From: an uncultured Paraprevotella sp.
GTDB lineage: Bacteria; Bacteroidota; Bacteroidia; Bacteroidales; Bacteroidaceae
Direction: 5' to 3'
DNA length: 64,000 nt
Assembly: GCA_900546665.1 (NCBI GenBank)
Contig: URDY01000007.1
Span: forward strand, 85,373 to 149,372
The stretch's first letter is position 1. Each line of letters opens with the position of its first letter. The translations under genes and the position numbers were made by a program. The notes beneath the pieces were generated by a model. That model saw only the letters and a program-made list of their open reading frames with translations. It ran no database searches and was not told the DNA's origin. Shown here one piece after another: positions 1-7,940 of this stretch.

Positions 1-301
1 ATTCATTTTCTTCCTTCAAAGCCTGTGAATTGCCTTCACGGATAAAGTTGATGGCATCCTGCATGCCATTCATGAAGTTTTCGAAGTCTTCCTGATAGAG
101 GAATATCTTGTGTTTCTCGAAATTAATGCTTGGAGAGTCCTGGTCGCCTGACACCACTTTTTTGCTTTCTGTGATAGCCAGAAACATTTCGTCTTTGCGA
201 TTCTTCTTCACATCTACATAATAGATACGTTTTCCGGCCTTGATGGTCTTTGAGAAAACGATCTCTTTATCTGCCTCAATATTTTTCTTTTGCTCGTTCA
301 T
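1..301 (-). CDS. DUF3276 (PUR-alpha-like) family protein, 3' part outside the window
   Basis: The reverse strand from a start codon at 299-301 reads through the left edge without a stop, giving about 100 residues that begin MNEQKKNIEADKEIVFSK. The segments KAGKRIYYVDVKKNRK, FLAITESKK and FEKHKIFLYQEDFENF match the small Bacteroidetes DUF3276 family, whose fold resembles PUR-alpha nucleic-acid-binding repeats. A role in binding single-stranded DNA or RNA is a family-level inference; no target can be named. The gene is divergent from nusB. It is cut by the window edge, so its C-terminus is not seen. Confidence 0.85.
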   Translation of the reverse strand, partial: MNEQKKNIEADKEIVFSKTIKAGKRIYYVDVKKNRKDEMFLAITESKKVVSGDQDSPSINFEKHKIFLYQEDFENFMNGMQDAINFIREGNSQALKEENE

Positions 302-399
302 ACCATTATAAAATAAGAAATACGCCTCAAAATTGCTGATATTTTTTAAAACTTCCAAAAAAAAAGAGGAAAATATGCATTTTTTCGATATAAAATATT

Positions 400-407
400 T
401 AATTTTG
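400..407 (+). promoter_or_regulatory. -7 promoter box for nusB
   Basis: TAATTTTG fits the Bacteroidetes TAnnTTTG -7 element and lies 28 bases before the nusB ATG at 435. A clear -33 TTTG is not visible. The box argues against translation starting upstream at 333. Confidence 0.45.
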
Positions 408-434
408 CATACTTATTATACTTCTTTACTAGTC

Positions 435-1361
435 ATGATTAACAGAGAAATCATTCGTTTGAAAATTGTTCAGATTACGTATGCTTATTACCAGAACGGG
501 GGTAAGAATATCGATACGGCTGAGAAAGAACTTTTTTTTAGTCTGGCGAAGGCATATGATCTATACAATTATTTGTTGTTGTTAATGGTTGATATTAATC
601 GTATTGCCATACGTAGCGTCGAAACGGCGCAAAACCGTTATAACCGTATTCATGAAGGTGAGCAGCCCAATACCAAGTTTATTGAAAACCGCTTTATCAC
701 GCAGCTGGAAGTCAATAAACAATTGCTCGAATTCCAGGAGAGTCAAAAACGGAACTGGAGCAATGAAGAGGAAGTCGTGCGTTCTTTGTATAATCAAATC
801 ATTGAAACGGATTATTATAAGGAATATATGGCAGATCCTACATTCTCTTATTCACAGGATCGCGAATTATGGCGGAAAATATATAAAAACATCATTTGCA
901 ATAACGAGCGTCTGGAAAGTCTGTTGGAGGACATGAGTCTTTATTGGAATGACGATAAATATATTGTTGATACATTCGTTCTGAAAACCATCAAGCGTTT
1001 TGATGAGTCTAAAGGAGCGGATCAGAAGTTGTTGCCGGAATTTAAGGATGAAGAGGACCGCGAGTTCGCGCATCGTCTGTTCCGCAACACCTTGTTGAAT
1101 GCTGATTATTATCGCAAGCTGATTAGTGACAATACCAAGAATTGGGAGTTTAACCGTATTGCTCTGATGGATCTGGTGATAATGCAGATCGCATTGGCCG
1201 AAATCCAGACCTTCCCCAATATTCCTCTTAGCGTGTCACTTAATGAGTATGTTGATATTGCCAAGATGTACAGTACGCCAAGAAGCGGATCGTATGTCAA
1301 TGGCTTGTTGGACTCTATTTCAAAGAAACTTATTGCGGAGAAGAAGATAATCAAAAAGTAA
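435..1361 (+). CDS. nusB: transcription antitermination protein NusB (long Bacteroidetes form)
   Basis: This 308-residue protein has the NusB helical domain in its C-terminal third (DREFAHRLFRNTL, NRIALMDLVIMQIALAEI, VSLNEYVDIAKMY, YVNGLLDSI). The first ~190 residues are an extension not found in E. coli NusB (about 139 residues) but usual in Bacteroidetes. NusB with S10/NusE binds boxA RNA and supports antitermination of rRNA operons. The start at 435 (MINREIIRLKIVQ) was chosen because it matches the family start and lies just downstream of a -7 box. It heads a tight operon with yajC, 24 bases downstream. Confidence 0.93.
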   Translation: MINREIIRLKIVQITYAYYQNGGKNIDTAEKELFFSLAKAYDLYNYLLLLMVDINRIAIRSVETAQNRYNRIHEGEQPNTKFIENRFITQLEVNKQLLEFQESQKRNWSNEEEVVRSLYNQIIETDYYKEYMADPTFSYSQDRELWRKIYKNIICNNERLESLLEDMSLYWNDDKYIVDTFVLKTIKRFDESKGADQKLLPEFKDEEDREFAHRLFRNTLLNADYYRKLISDNTKNWEFNRIALMDLVIMQIALAEIQTFPNIPLSVSLNEYVDIAKMYSTPRSGSYVNGLLDSISKKLIAEKKIIKK

Positions 1362-1385
1362 TTAATAAATAAAACCGATTGAAAA

Positions 1386-1700
1386 ATGAATGTACTGACA
1401 GTATTATTGCAGCAGCAGGGTAGTGGCATGTCTATGATCTTTATGATGATTGCCATTTTTGCGATCATGTATTTCTTTATGATACGCCCTCAGAACAAAA
1501 AGCAGAAGGAAATCCAGAACTTCCGTAACAGCATTACTCCCGGACAGGATATCGTTACCGCAGGAGGAATCTACGGTAAGGTAAAGGAAGTTAATGATGC
1601 CGACAATACATTGATGGTGGAAATAGCTTCAGGAGTGAAAATCAAGATATCTAAGAATTCTGTTTATGCCGGTGCACCTGTGGAAGGTACTGGTAAATAA
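1386..1700 (+). CDS. yajC: preprotein translocase subunit YajC
   Basis: This 104-residue protein has one N-terminal membrane segment (about residues 16-37, MIFMMIAIFAIMYFFMIRP), followed by the characteristic RPQNKKQKE stretch and a small soluble domain containing TPGQDIVTAGGIYGKV. YajC associates with SecD-SecF at the inner-membrane Sec translocon and is accessory to protein export. Length and layout are normal for the family. Only two bases separate it from the next gene, so co-transcription with nusB, the YbbR protein and coaE is likely. Confidence 0.95.
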   Translation: MNVLTVLLQQQGSGMSMIFMMIAIFAIMYFFMIRPQNKKQKEIQNFRNSITPGQDIVTAGGIYGKVKEVNDADNTLMVEIASGVKIKISKNSVYAGAPVEGTGK

Positions 1701-1702
1701 TA

Positions 1703-2701
1703 ATGGATACGCTCAAGTATAAAAGATATTTTATTAAAGTCAAGAGAGCTTTGTTTGGACAAAAAAACAGAGAACTCTTGATTTTTTTGTTTTTTTTCCT
1801 GGTTTCGGCTTCTTTCTGGCTGTTGCAGACTTTAAACGAAACGTTTGATCTGGAACTCCATTTTCCATTGAAATTGGAAAATGTACCTTCGAACATAGTC
1901 ATTACTTCTGATCTTCCAACCGAGGCAAAGATAATGGTGCGTGACAAGGGAACAGTATTGCTTCGCTATGTCTACGGGAAAGATGTCCAACCGGTTGTGT
2001 TGGATTATAAAAGTTACGATAAGGGTATTTCTTCCGGGCGTGTGATCGTTCCCGCTCAGGAAATATTGAAGACCATACAGACCAGATTCTTGAGTTCGAC
2101 AAAAATAGTGCAGATCAAGCCGGATACGTTGGAGTACTATTTCAATAGAGGGGCAAGAAAAAAGGTGCCTGTCAGGTTGGTAGGTAAGGTTGAAACTTCC
2201 CCGGAGTATTATTTGAAAGATATAAATTGCAAACCTGATTCTGTTGTTGTTTTTGCTCCATTGGATATACTGGATACCATTACGACTGCTTATACCATGC
2301 GTGTGGATGTTTCGTCTCTTTCTGCAGATACTCAATTTGTGAAACGCCTGAGTATGGTTCGGGGTGCAAAGTTTGTGCCGTCCCAGATAGATGTGTCTTT
2401 GGGTGTAGATTTATATACGGAAAAGACAGTGGAGGTGCCTGTAGTGGGTGTGAACTTTCCGGCAAGTAAGGATCTGAGAACCTTTCCGTCAAAAGTAAAG
2501 GTGAGTTTCAGGGTCGGGATGAGCCGCTTCAAGCAGATTACTGCTGATGATTTTGTTCTTGCCGTGTCTTATGAAGAATTGATGAACAATAAAAACTCCA
2601 AAGTGCATTTGCGTTTGAAGTCGAAACCCGTAGGTGTTTCTAATGTAAAAATAGAGCCGCAGGAGGTTGATTATCTGATTGAACAGCTGACAGATGAATG
2701 A
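1703..2701 (+). CDS. YbbR-like domain protein, membrane-anchored
   Basis: The 332-residue product has a single membrane segment near residues 28-45 (FLFFFLVSASFWLLQTL) after a basic N-terminus, then extracytoplasmic beta-rich repeats of the YbbR type. Typical strings are PLKLENVPSNIVITSDLP, VPVRLVGKVETSPEYYL and VDVSSLSADTQ. In Firmicutes YbbR/CdaR modulates the diadenylate cyclase CdaA; no such partner is adjacent here, so function is unassigned. The gene starts 3 bases after yajC and overlaps coaE by 8 bases, implying translational coupling. Confidence 0.8.
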   Translation: MDTLKYKRYFIKVKRALFGQKNRELLIFLFFFLVSASFWLLQTLNETFDLELHFPLKLENVPSNIVITSDLPTEAKIMVRDKGTVLLRYVYGKDVQPVVLDYKSYDKGISSGRVIVPAQEILKTIQTRFLSSTKIVQIKPDTLEYYFNRGARKKVPVRLVGKVETSPEYYLKDINCKPDSVVVFAPLDILDTITTAYTMRVDVSSLSADTQFVKRLSMVRGAKFVPSQIDVSLGVDLYTEKTVEVPVVGVNFPASKDLRTFPSKVKVSFRVGMSRFKQITADDFVLAVSYEELMNNKNSKVHLRLKSKPVGVSNVKIEPQEVDYLIEQLTDE

Positions 2702-3290
2702 TAAAATAATAAAGATCGGAATTACCGGTGGAATAGGTAGCGGAAAAACCTTTGTTTCGCGGTATCTCGAAAAGATGGGTATACCTGTATTCTATACCGA
2801 TACGGTGGCCCGTGAGTTGATGAATAAGAGTCCGGAGATCCGTAATGCCATGATTGCTCTTTTGGGATGTCAGGCGTATGACAATGAAGGGAAGTTGAAT
2901 AAACAGTTGGTTGCCAGTTTCCTTTTTTCCGATCCGGCTCATGCCAAGGCGGTTAATCATATTGTGCATCCGGTCGTGCGTCAGGCTTTTGAAGATTGGG
3001 TCCGTCGGTCCTCTGTAAGGTGTGTGGCTATGGAGTGTGCCATTTTGTATGAATCAGGATTTGACTGTTTGGTTGATTATGCCATCACGGTTACAGCGCC
3101 TTTGTCAGTCCGCTTGGAAAGGATTATAGACCGGGACAGTTGTTCGTTGGAACAGGCACAGGCAAGAATAAATGTTCAGATTTCTGAAGAAGAACGTTGT
3201 GCTAAAGCAGATTTTGTTCTGAATAATGACGGTTGTCAGTCTGTGCAGTCCCAGTTGCATGATTTCCTGAACCGTATTGGGGCGGAATAG
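2694..3290 (+). CDS. coaE: dephospho-CoA kinase
   Basis: This 198-residue enzyme phosphorylates the 3'-hydroxyl of dephospho-CoA, the last step of coenzyme A synthesis, in the cytoplasm. A P-loop is present at residues 12-19 (GGIGSGKT), followed by the substrate-lid string YTDTVARELM and the HPVVR and RLERIIDRD motifs of the CoaE family. The start overlaps the end of the YbbR gene by 8 bases, as the last gene of the nusB-yajC-ybbR-coaE cluster. Confidence 0.95.
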   Translation: MNDKIIKIGITGGIGSGKTFVSRYLEKMGIPVFYTDTVARELMNKSPEIRNAMIALLGCQAYDNEGKLNKQLVASFLFSDPAHAKAVNHIVHPVVRQAFEDWVRRSSVRCVAMECAILYESGFDCLVDYAITVTAPLSVRLERIIDRDSCSLEQAQARINVQISEEERCAKADFVLNNDGCQSVQSQLHDFLNRIGAE

Positions 3291-3330
3291 CATGAACTCA
3301 GAATCTATTAAGTTTTTTTAGTCATAAGAT

Positions 3331-3362
3331 TTTGAAGAAAACCATGTGAACAATTATCTTTG
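3331..3362 (+). promoter_or_regulatory. Bacteroidetes promoter upstream of the DUF5606 gene
   Basis: TTTG at 3331-3334, a 20-base spacer, and TATCTTTG at 3355-3362 form a full match to the Bacteroidetes -33/-7 promoter. The start codon lies 38 bases downstream. Confidence 0.75.
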
Positions 3363-3400
3363 CACGAAATTATTAAGAACAAATCGTAAAAAAATTGAAT

Positions 3401-3838
3401 ATGTTAGAAACTATTTTAGCTATTTCTGGCAAACCGGGGCTTTATCGTCTGGTTTCCCGTGGAAATAGAAGTCTGATTGTAGAAACATTGGACGACGCAA
3501 AAAAAAGAATGCCGGCATTTGCTGCTGATAAGGTTATTTCTTTGGCTGATATTGCCATGTATGCAGAAGATGGTGAAGTACCTCTTCGTAAGGTGTTGAA
3601 TTCTGTAAAGCAGAAAGAAAACGGTGAGGTTTCATCTTTTGATTATAAAAAGGCTTCCAATCAGGAGTTGGCTGCTTATTTTGCAGAAATCCTTCCGAAT
3701 TATGATCGTGATCGCGTTTATCCTACAGATATTAAGAAACTGATCAGTTGGTATAATATTCTGATTAAGGCAGGTGTGACTGAGTTCGACGAAGCCTTGG
3801 CACCTACTGAGGGAGAAAATATCAGTGACCGGGCGTAA
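3401..3838 (+). CDS. DUF5606 family protein
   Basis: The 145-residue product begins MLETILAISGKPGLYRLVS, the signature opening of the Bacteroidetes DUF5606 family, and continues with KKRMPAFAADKVISLADIAMY and a second helical part (DRDRVYPTDIKKLISWYNILIKAG). It has no signal peptide or membrane segment and is probably cytoplasmic. Its function is unknown. A TTG two codons earlier is in frame, but the ATG at 3401 fits the family start. The gene is monocistronic, with its own promoter and a strong terminator. Confidence 0.85.
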   Translation: MLETILAISGKPGLYRLVSRGNRSLIVETLDDAKKRMPAFAADKVISLADIAMYAEDGEVPLRKVLNSVKQKENGEVSSFDYKKASNQELAAYFAEILPNYDRDRVYPTDIKKLISWYNILIKAGVTEFDEALAPTEGENISDRA

Positions 3839-4189
3839 TAATTCCGAATAATCCGGAGATTGATTGCGGGATGTAAATGAGCATTATTGATGATCATTTA
3901 CATCCCGTTTTTTTGTGCCGGATGCCAGAATCGTTATTCCGGATTTGTGGATTGCTGGCGGTTTCCACTAATGAGAATCTTGTACGGACTATCTGATAAT
4001 CATGTAGTTTTGAATTGGCGGAAGATGAATTAGAGATCTATGGTCCGGCATTTTGAAGATAATCAAAAAAGCAAAAAAAACTCGGAAAATTTGTTTTTTT
4101 GCTAAATATTCTTTTTATTTGCAAAACAAAATTATTAACTAAAACCCTATTGCCTATCGGAACACTCTTACTTAATAAATTGAATCGTT
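3839..4189. other. intergenic stretch of about 350 bases
   Basis: It contains the terminator at 3867-3914 and then about 275 bases without an ORF or RNA gene I can recognise. The last 130 bases are A/T-rich. A TTTATTTGC near 4118-4126 resembles a -7 box but is not an exact match. Confidence 0.5.
3867..3914 (+). terminator. intrinsic terminator after the DUF5606 gene
   Basis: A perfect 14-bp stem (3867-3880 with 3894-3907, starting CGGGATGTAAATGA) closes a 13-base loop and is followed by seven T residues. Confidence 0.92.
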
Positions 4190-4783
4190 ATGGAGAGTTT
4201 ACAAAAGTTAGCTGATGAAATATTGGTGAGACTTTATGCCGAAGGTAATAATGCGGCTTTTGATGTGTTATTGGATCGTTGTGAGCAGAAAATATTTTCG
4301 TATATCATGTTTTTGTTGCATGATGAGGATATAGCGGAAGATATTTTTCAGGAAACCTTTATGAAAGCGATCGTCACGATACAGCAGGGGCGTTATACGG
4401 AAAATGGTAAATTTCAGGCATGGCTTACTCGAATCGCTCATAATCTTGTTATAGATTATTTCCGACAGAATAAAAGCGAAAACAATGTATCCAGTGAAGA
4501 TATGGAATTTGATGTTTTCAACAATGTCAGTTTGTCAGAAGCTGACGTAGAAACTTCAATAGTACAGGATCAGGTTTTGTCTGATGTCCGCTTGTTGGTG
4601 AAACATTTGCCTGCAGCCCAAAAGGAAGTGGTTTATATGCGTTATTATCAGGATTTGTCCTTTAAGGAAATAGCAGATATCACAGGCGTAAGTATCAATA
4701 CAGCGTTGGGGCGCATGCGGTATGCCTTGTTGAATCTTCGTAGAATGGCGACAAAACACAATGTCAGTTTGGCCATATCCTGA
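4190..4783 (+). CDS. RNA polymerase sigma-70 family (ECF-like) sigma factor
   Basis: The 197-residue protein has sigma region 2 (about residues 25-100: EDIAEDIFQETFMKAI, NGKFQAWLTRIAHNLVIDYFRQNK) and a region 4 helix-turn-helix (about residues 140-190: LPAAQKEVVYMRYYQDLSFKEIADITGVSINTALGRMRYA). Region 3 is absent, so it is of the ECF type. No membrane anti-sigma gene follows; instead a 43-codon ORF lies 98 bases downstream. Target promoters cannot be told from the sequence. Confidence 0.92.
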   Translation: MESLQKLADEILVRLYAEGNNAAFDVLLDRCEQKIFSYIMFLLHDEDIAEDIFQETFMKAIVTIQQGRYTENGKFQAWLTRIAHNLVIDYFRQNKSENNVSSEDMEFDVFNNVSLSEADVETSIVQDQVLSDVRLLVKHLPAAQKEVVYMRYYQDLSFKEIADITGVSINTALGRMRYALLNLRRMATKHNVSLAIS

Positions 4784-4881
4784 AAAGTACGGTAGAAATA
4801 TAAAAAAAAGATTAAAACACTCTTTTACTGTAATAAAATAGATTTTAGTACGTTTATAAAGTAACTAAAATCTTATTGCTT

Positions 4882-5013
4882 ATGAATATACGTCTACAGA
4901 ACAACGTACCCCGACCTTCACGTAAAACCATAGCTTTTCTCAGACTGTTTGCCCGCAATTATCGCGAGCTTGAGACAGTTGATGGAGAGTTTGCCCGTAT
5001 GATGTTAAAATAA
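4882..5013 (+). CDS. 43-residue basic small protein downstream of the sigma factor
   Basis: A short ORF starts ATG at 4882 and stops TAA at 5011-5013. It begins MNIRLQNNVPRPSRKTIAF and ends with an acidic stretch (YRELETVDGEFARMMLK). Read by eye it is a basic N-terminal tail plus an amphipathic helix, with no membrane segment. I do not recognise the family. Its location directly after an ECF-type sigma gene that lacks an obvious anti-sigma makes a regulatory partner possible, but that is inference. The rpe promoter follows immediately. Confidence 0.55.
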   Translation: MNIRLQNNVPRPSRKTIAFLRLFARNYRELETVDGEFARMMLK

Positions 5014-5027
5014 AAAATAAGTATTTC

Positions 5028-5058
5028 TTGTCGGTGTTGTATATATTCGTTATATTTG
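5028..5058 (+). promoter_or_regulatory. Bacteroidetes promoter for rpe
   Basis: TTG at 5028-5030, a 20-base spacer and TATATTTG at 5051-5058 lie 28 bases before the chosen rpe start. Confidence 0.65.
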
Positions 5059-5085
5059 TGTTTGTAACGAATAATTATGCTTGCT

Positions 5086-5736
5086 ATGGAAAAGATGGTT
5101 GCTCCTTCTCTACTTTCGGCAGATTTCGGAGATTTAAAAGGGGAAATGGAAATGATCAACCGGAGCGAATGCGACTGGTTGCATATCGATATTATGGACG
5201 GTGTTTTTGTACCCAATATTTCGTTCGGATTTCCTGTACTGAAGTATGTGGCCAAGTTGTGTAAAAAGCCGTTGGATGTGCATTTGATGATTGTACAGCC
5301 CGAAAAATTTATAAAGGAAGTTAAGGCCTTGGGAGCAATGTCCATGAATGTGCACTATGAAGCCTGCCCCCATTTGCATAGGGTCATACAGCAGATACAT
5401 GATGAAGGTATGAAGGCAGGGGTGACTTTGAATCCGGCTACACCGGTTTCCTTGCTTTCGGATATTATTGACGAATTGGATATTGTCATGCTGATGTCGG
5501 TGAATCCGGGCTTTGGCGGTCAAAAATTCATTGAACATACTCTTGAGAAGGTCAGACAGTTACGCTCGATGATTACGTCACGTGGGGCACATGCTCTTAT
5601 TGAAGTTGACGGTGGAGTAAATGAGCAGACCGGTGCCTTGTTGCGACAGGCAGGTACGGATGTGCTGGTTGCCGGAAGTGCGGTCTTTAATGCACCGGAT
5701 CCTTTAGCTGCCATTCAAATGTTAAAGTCCTTATAA
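5086..5736 (+). CDS. rpe: ribulose-phosphate 3-epimerase
   Basis: This 216-residue TIM-barrel enzyme interconverts ribulose 5-phosphate and xylulose 5-phosphate in the pentose phosphate pathway. Diagnostic motifs are APSLLSADF at the N-terminus, WLHIDIMDGVFVPNISFG (metal-binding His and Asp), VHLMI, MSVNPGFGGQKFI and EVDGGV. An in-frame ATG lies three codons upstream at 5077; 5086 gives the usual distance to the SLLSADF motif. comEC starts 9 bases after the stop. Confidence 0.95.
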   Translation: MEKMVAPSLLSADFGDLKGEMEMINRSECDWLHIDIMDGVFVPNISFGFPVLKYVAKLCKKPLDVHLMIVQPEKFIKEVKALGAMSMNVHYEACPHLHRVIQQIHDEGMKAGVTLNPATPVSLLSDIIDELDIVMLMSVNPGFGGQKFIEHTLEKVRQLRSMITSRGAHALIEVDGGVNEQTGALLRQAGTDVLVAGSAVFNAPDPLAAIQMLKSL

Positions 5737-5745
5737 TTATTTATA

Positions 5746-7884
5746 TTGTCAGAGTTACTCCAAAAAGTTCCCTTTATAAGAGTCCTTTGTCCGCTGGTTA
5801 TCGGTATTCTGATTGCTGACAAGTGGCGGATGAATTATGAGATATGGACAACGGACAGGTTGGTCTGTATGTCCGGTCTGTTATTGTTGGGGCTTTTTGT
5901 CCTTGTTGTAGTCCTGTTCAACAACAAACGGGGAAAAGGACTTTTGTCAGTGAGGGTTTATGGCTTGCTGATTGTCTTGTTCCTGTCTGTTTGGGGATTT
6001 TTCCGTTTCTTTGCTGACTGTCGGTCGGATTTGACTGGCTGCTATGGGAAGGAACGGGTTTATACCATACTTATAACCGGTACTCCGGAAAAGAAGCCTC
6101 GCAGTATAATGTGTGAGGGATTATTGTTGGCTGAAGATGGCATGCAGTCCGATAAGACCCGTCGCTTGCTGCTATACTTCCAGTGTGATTCTATTGCTGA
6201 AACCTTGAAGCTGGGAGATGGGATAACCTGTTATTCCAGTATCAGCAGGCCGCAGAATAAAGGAAATCCGGAGGAATTCGATTATGCCGGGTATTTGTTT
6301 CGTCAAGGCATACATGGGCAGGTCTTTTTATGGGGAGATCCATGGACTAAACTTTCCAAGTTTGAGTTGGACCGGTATGCTTTACCTTGGACAGAAAAGC
6401 TGAAGCTGAAAGCTTTGGGTTGGCGCGAACGGCTTATTGACCAGTATCGTCAATCAGGTCTTGGCGGAGAAGAGCTTTCTTTGTATTCGGCATTGACATT
6501 AGGTGATCAGTCCGAAATGCCTTCTTCTTTGAAGAAAATGTATTCTGCTGCCGGAGTAAGTCATATTTTGGCTTTGTCAGGTATGCACTTGTGTTATCTT
6601 GTAGCCTTATTTAACTTTTTCCTGTTTAAGTTCGAATATCGCCGTTGGATATCTTTGATTGTCAGCTTGGGTGCTTTCGGTTTGGTGTGGGGGTATTGTC
6701 TGATGGTCGGTTTTCCTTCTTCTTTGGTGAGAGCTTCCATCATGTACAGTCTGATGCTTATGGGACGTATGGTGGGGCGTAAAGGATTTTCGGTCAATTC
6801 TTTGGCAGCATCTGCTTTCGTCATGTTGAGTGTAAATCCCAACTGGTTGTTCGATATCGGTTTCCTGTTGTCATGTCTGGCCATGTGCGGGATTTTGGTG
6901 GGGATGCCCCGGTTTGTGGCTGCCGTAAAAGTAAAGAACAGATATGTACGGTTGGTTGTTGACAGTCTGGCCATGTCTTTTTGCGCCCAGTTGTTAACAG
7001 TGCCTTTGGTGGCTTATGTGTTTCATTCTGTTTCGTTGTATTCTGCGTTTGTTACTTTGGTATTGACGCCAATTACCGCTGTTCTGATTTACATGATGCC
7101 TTTACTGTGGACAGTTAATGTGATACTGCCTTGGGGAGCGGCATGGTTGGCGGGTATTTTAACCCTGTTGATCAAGCTGCAGCATCAGATATTGCAGCTG
7201 GTGGTAGAATTACCGGGTGCCGTACTGACCTGTTATCCGGATATTCGTGTGGTCATTCTGGTTTATCTGTTGTTGCTGATTTGGATGTGTCGTCCGTTTT
7301 TGTCTTTTGTATGGTGGGTAAGGAGCAATGTGTTTATTGTCGTTTTGCTGACAGGAGCGATGTATTATTCATACTGGCAGAAGGAAAGGCTTCAGCCTTC
7401 TTTGGTGTTTTATAATAATACTTCGTGTCCGGCAGCTCATCTTGTGAGGACTCGTGACAGGTCTTACCTGATACCGGTTCATGTAGACAGTGTGTCTGCC
7501 CACATGAGATATATAGCAGAATCTTACTGGGATAAATGCCTGAAGTCATATCCCCACCTGGTTGGAACAGGATATGATGACGGATATGTGCGTTGTTATC
7601 AAGGCATTGTATTTAGTCCGGATGTATCTTTTGTCGTTTTATCTGATGACCGATGGAATGCTTGTGTTCCCGGTTCACCGTTACGGATTGATTACCTTTA
7701 TGTCTGTCGCGGATTTTATGGTAAACTGTCTTCTCTTCAGACCGTTTTCAGGCCGGGAACGGTGGTTTTGGATGCATCGCTTTCGAAGAGACAAAATGAA
7801 AGGCTGGCAGATGAGTGTCGCAGGCTGAAGTGGACTTTTTATGATATGCGTTTGTCCGGAGCGTTAAAAGTTCCTTTAAAATAA
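5746..7884 (+). CDS. comEC: ComEC/Rec2-type DNA-uptake channel protein
   Basis: The 712-residue polytopic membrane protein has an N-terminal DUF4131-like part and a Competence domain. The latter contains ALTLGDQSEMPSSLKKMYSAAGVSHILALSGMHLCYLVALF and GFPSSLVRASIMYSLMLMGR, followed by many membrane helices to about residue 530. ComEC carries single-stranded DNA across the inner membrane in transformation. The C-terminal ~180 residues correspond to the region that is a metallo-beta-lactamase-like domain elsewhere, but no HxHxDH motif is visible. The start codon appears to be TTG at 5746, 9 bases after rpe; the first ATG (5830) would remove the first membrane segment. Confidence 0.85.
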   Translation: MSELLQKVPFIRVLCPLVIGILIADKWRMNYEIWTTDRLVCMSGLLLLGLFVLVVVLFNNKRGKGLLSVRVYGLLIVLFLSVWGFFRFFADCRSDLTGCYGKERVYTILITGTPEKKPRSIMCEGLLLAEDGMQSDKTRRLLLYFQCDSIAETLKLGDGITCYSSISRPQNKGNPEEFDYAGYLFRQGIHGQVFLWGDPWTKLSKFELDRYALPWTEKLKLKALGWRERLIDQYRQSGLGGEELSLYSALTLGDQSEMPSSLKKMYSAAGVSHILALSGMHLCYLVALFNFFLFKFEYRRWISLIVSLGAFGLVWGYCLMVGFPSSLVRASIMYSLMLMGRMVGRKGFSVNSLAASAFVMLSVNPNWLFDIGFLLSCLAMCGILVGMPRFVAAVKVKNRYVRLVVDSLAMSFCAQLLTVPLVAYVFHSVSLYSAFVTLVLTPITAVLIYMMPLLWTVNVILPWGAAWLAGILTLLIKLQHQILQLVVELPGAVLTCYPDIRVVILVYLLLLIWMCRPFLSFVWWVRSNVFIVVLLTGAMYYSYWQKERLQPSLVFYNNTSCPAAHLVRTRDRSYLIPVHVDSVSAHMRYIAESYWDKCLKSYPHLVGTGYDDGYVRCYQGIVFSPDVSFVVLSDDRWNACVPGSPLRIDYLYVCRGFYGKLSSLQTVFRPGTVVLDASLSKRQNERLADECRRLKWTFYDMRLSGALKVPLK

Positions 7885-7906
7885 GAAAGACTTAAGATTT
7901 TTATCG

Positions 7907-7914
7907 TATATTTG
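7907..7914 (+). promoter_or_regulatory. -7 promoter box for nrnA
   Basis: TATATTTG matches TAnnTTTG and is 26 bases before the nrnA ATG. No clear -33 element is seen. Confidence 0.5.
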
Positions 7915-7940
7915 TGCGTTCAAATGTATAAGTAATAGTT

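Noticed and set aside
333..434. N-terminal extension of NusB
   Set aside because: It would place the -7 promoter box inside the coding region, and the extra residues look like translated A/T-rich spacer.
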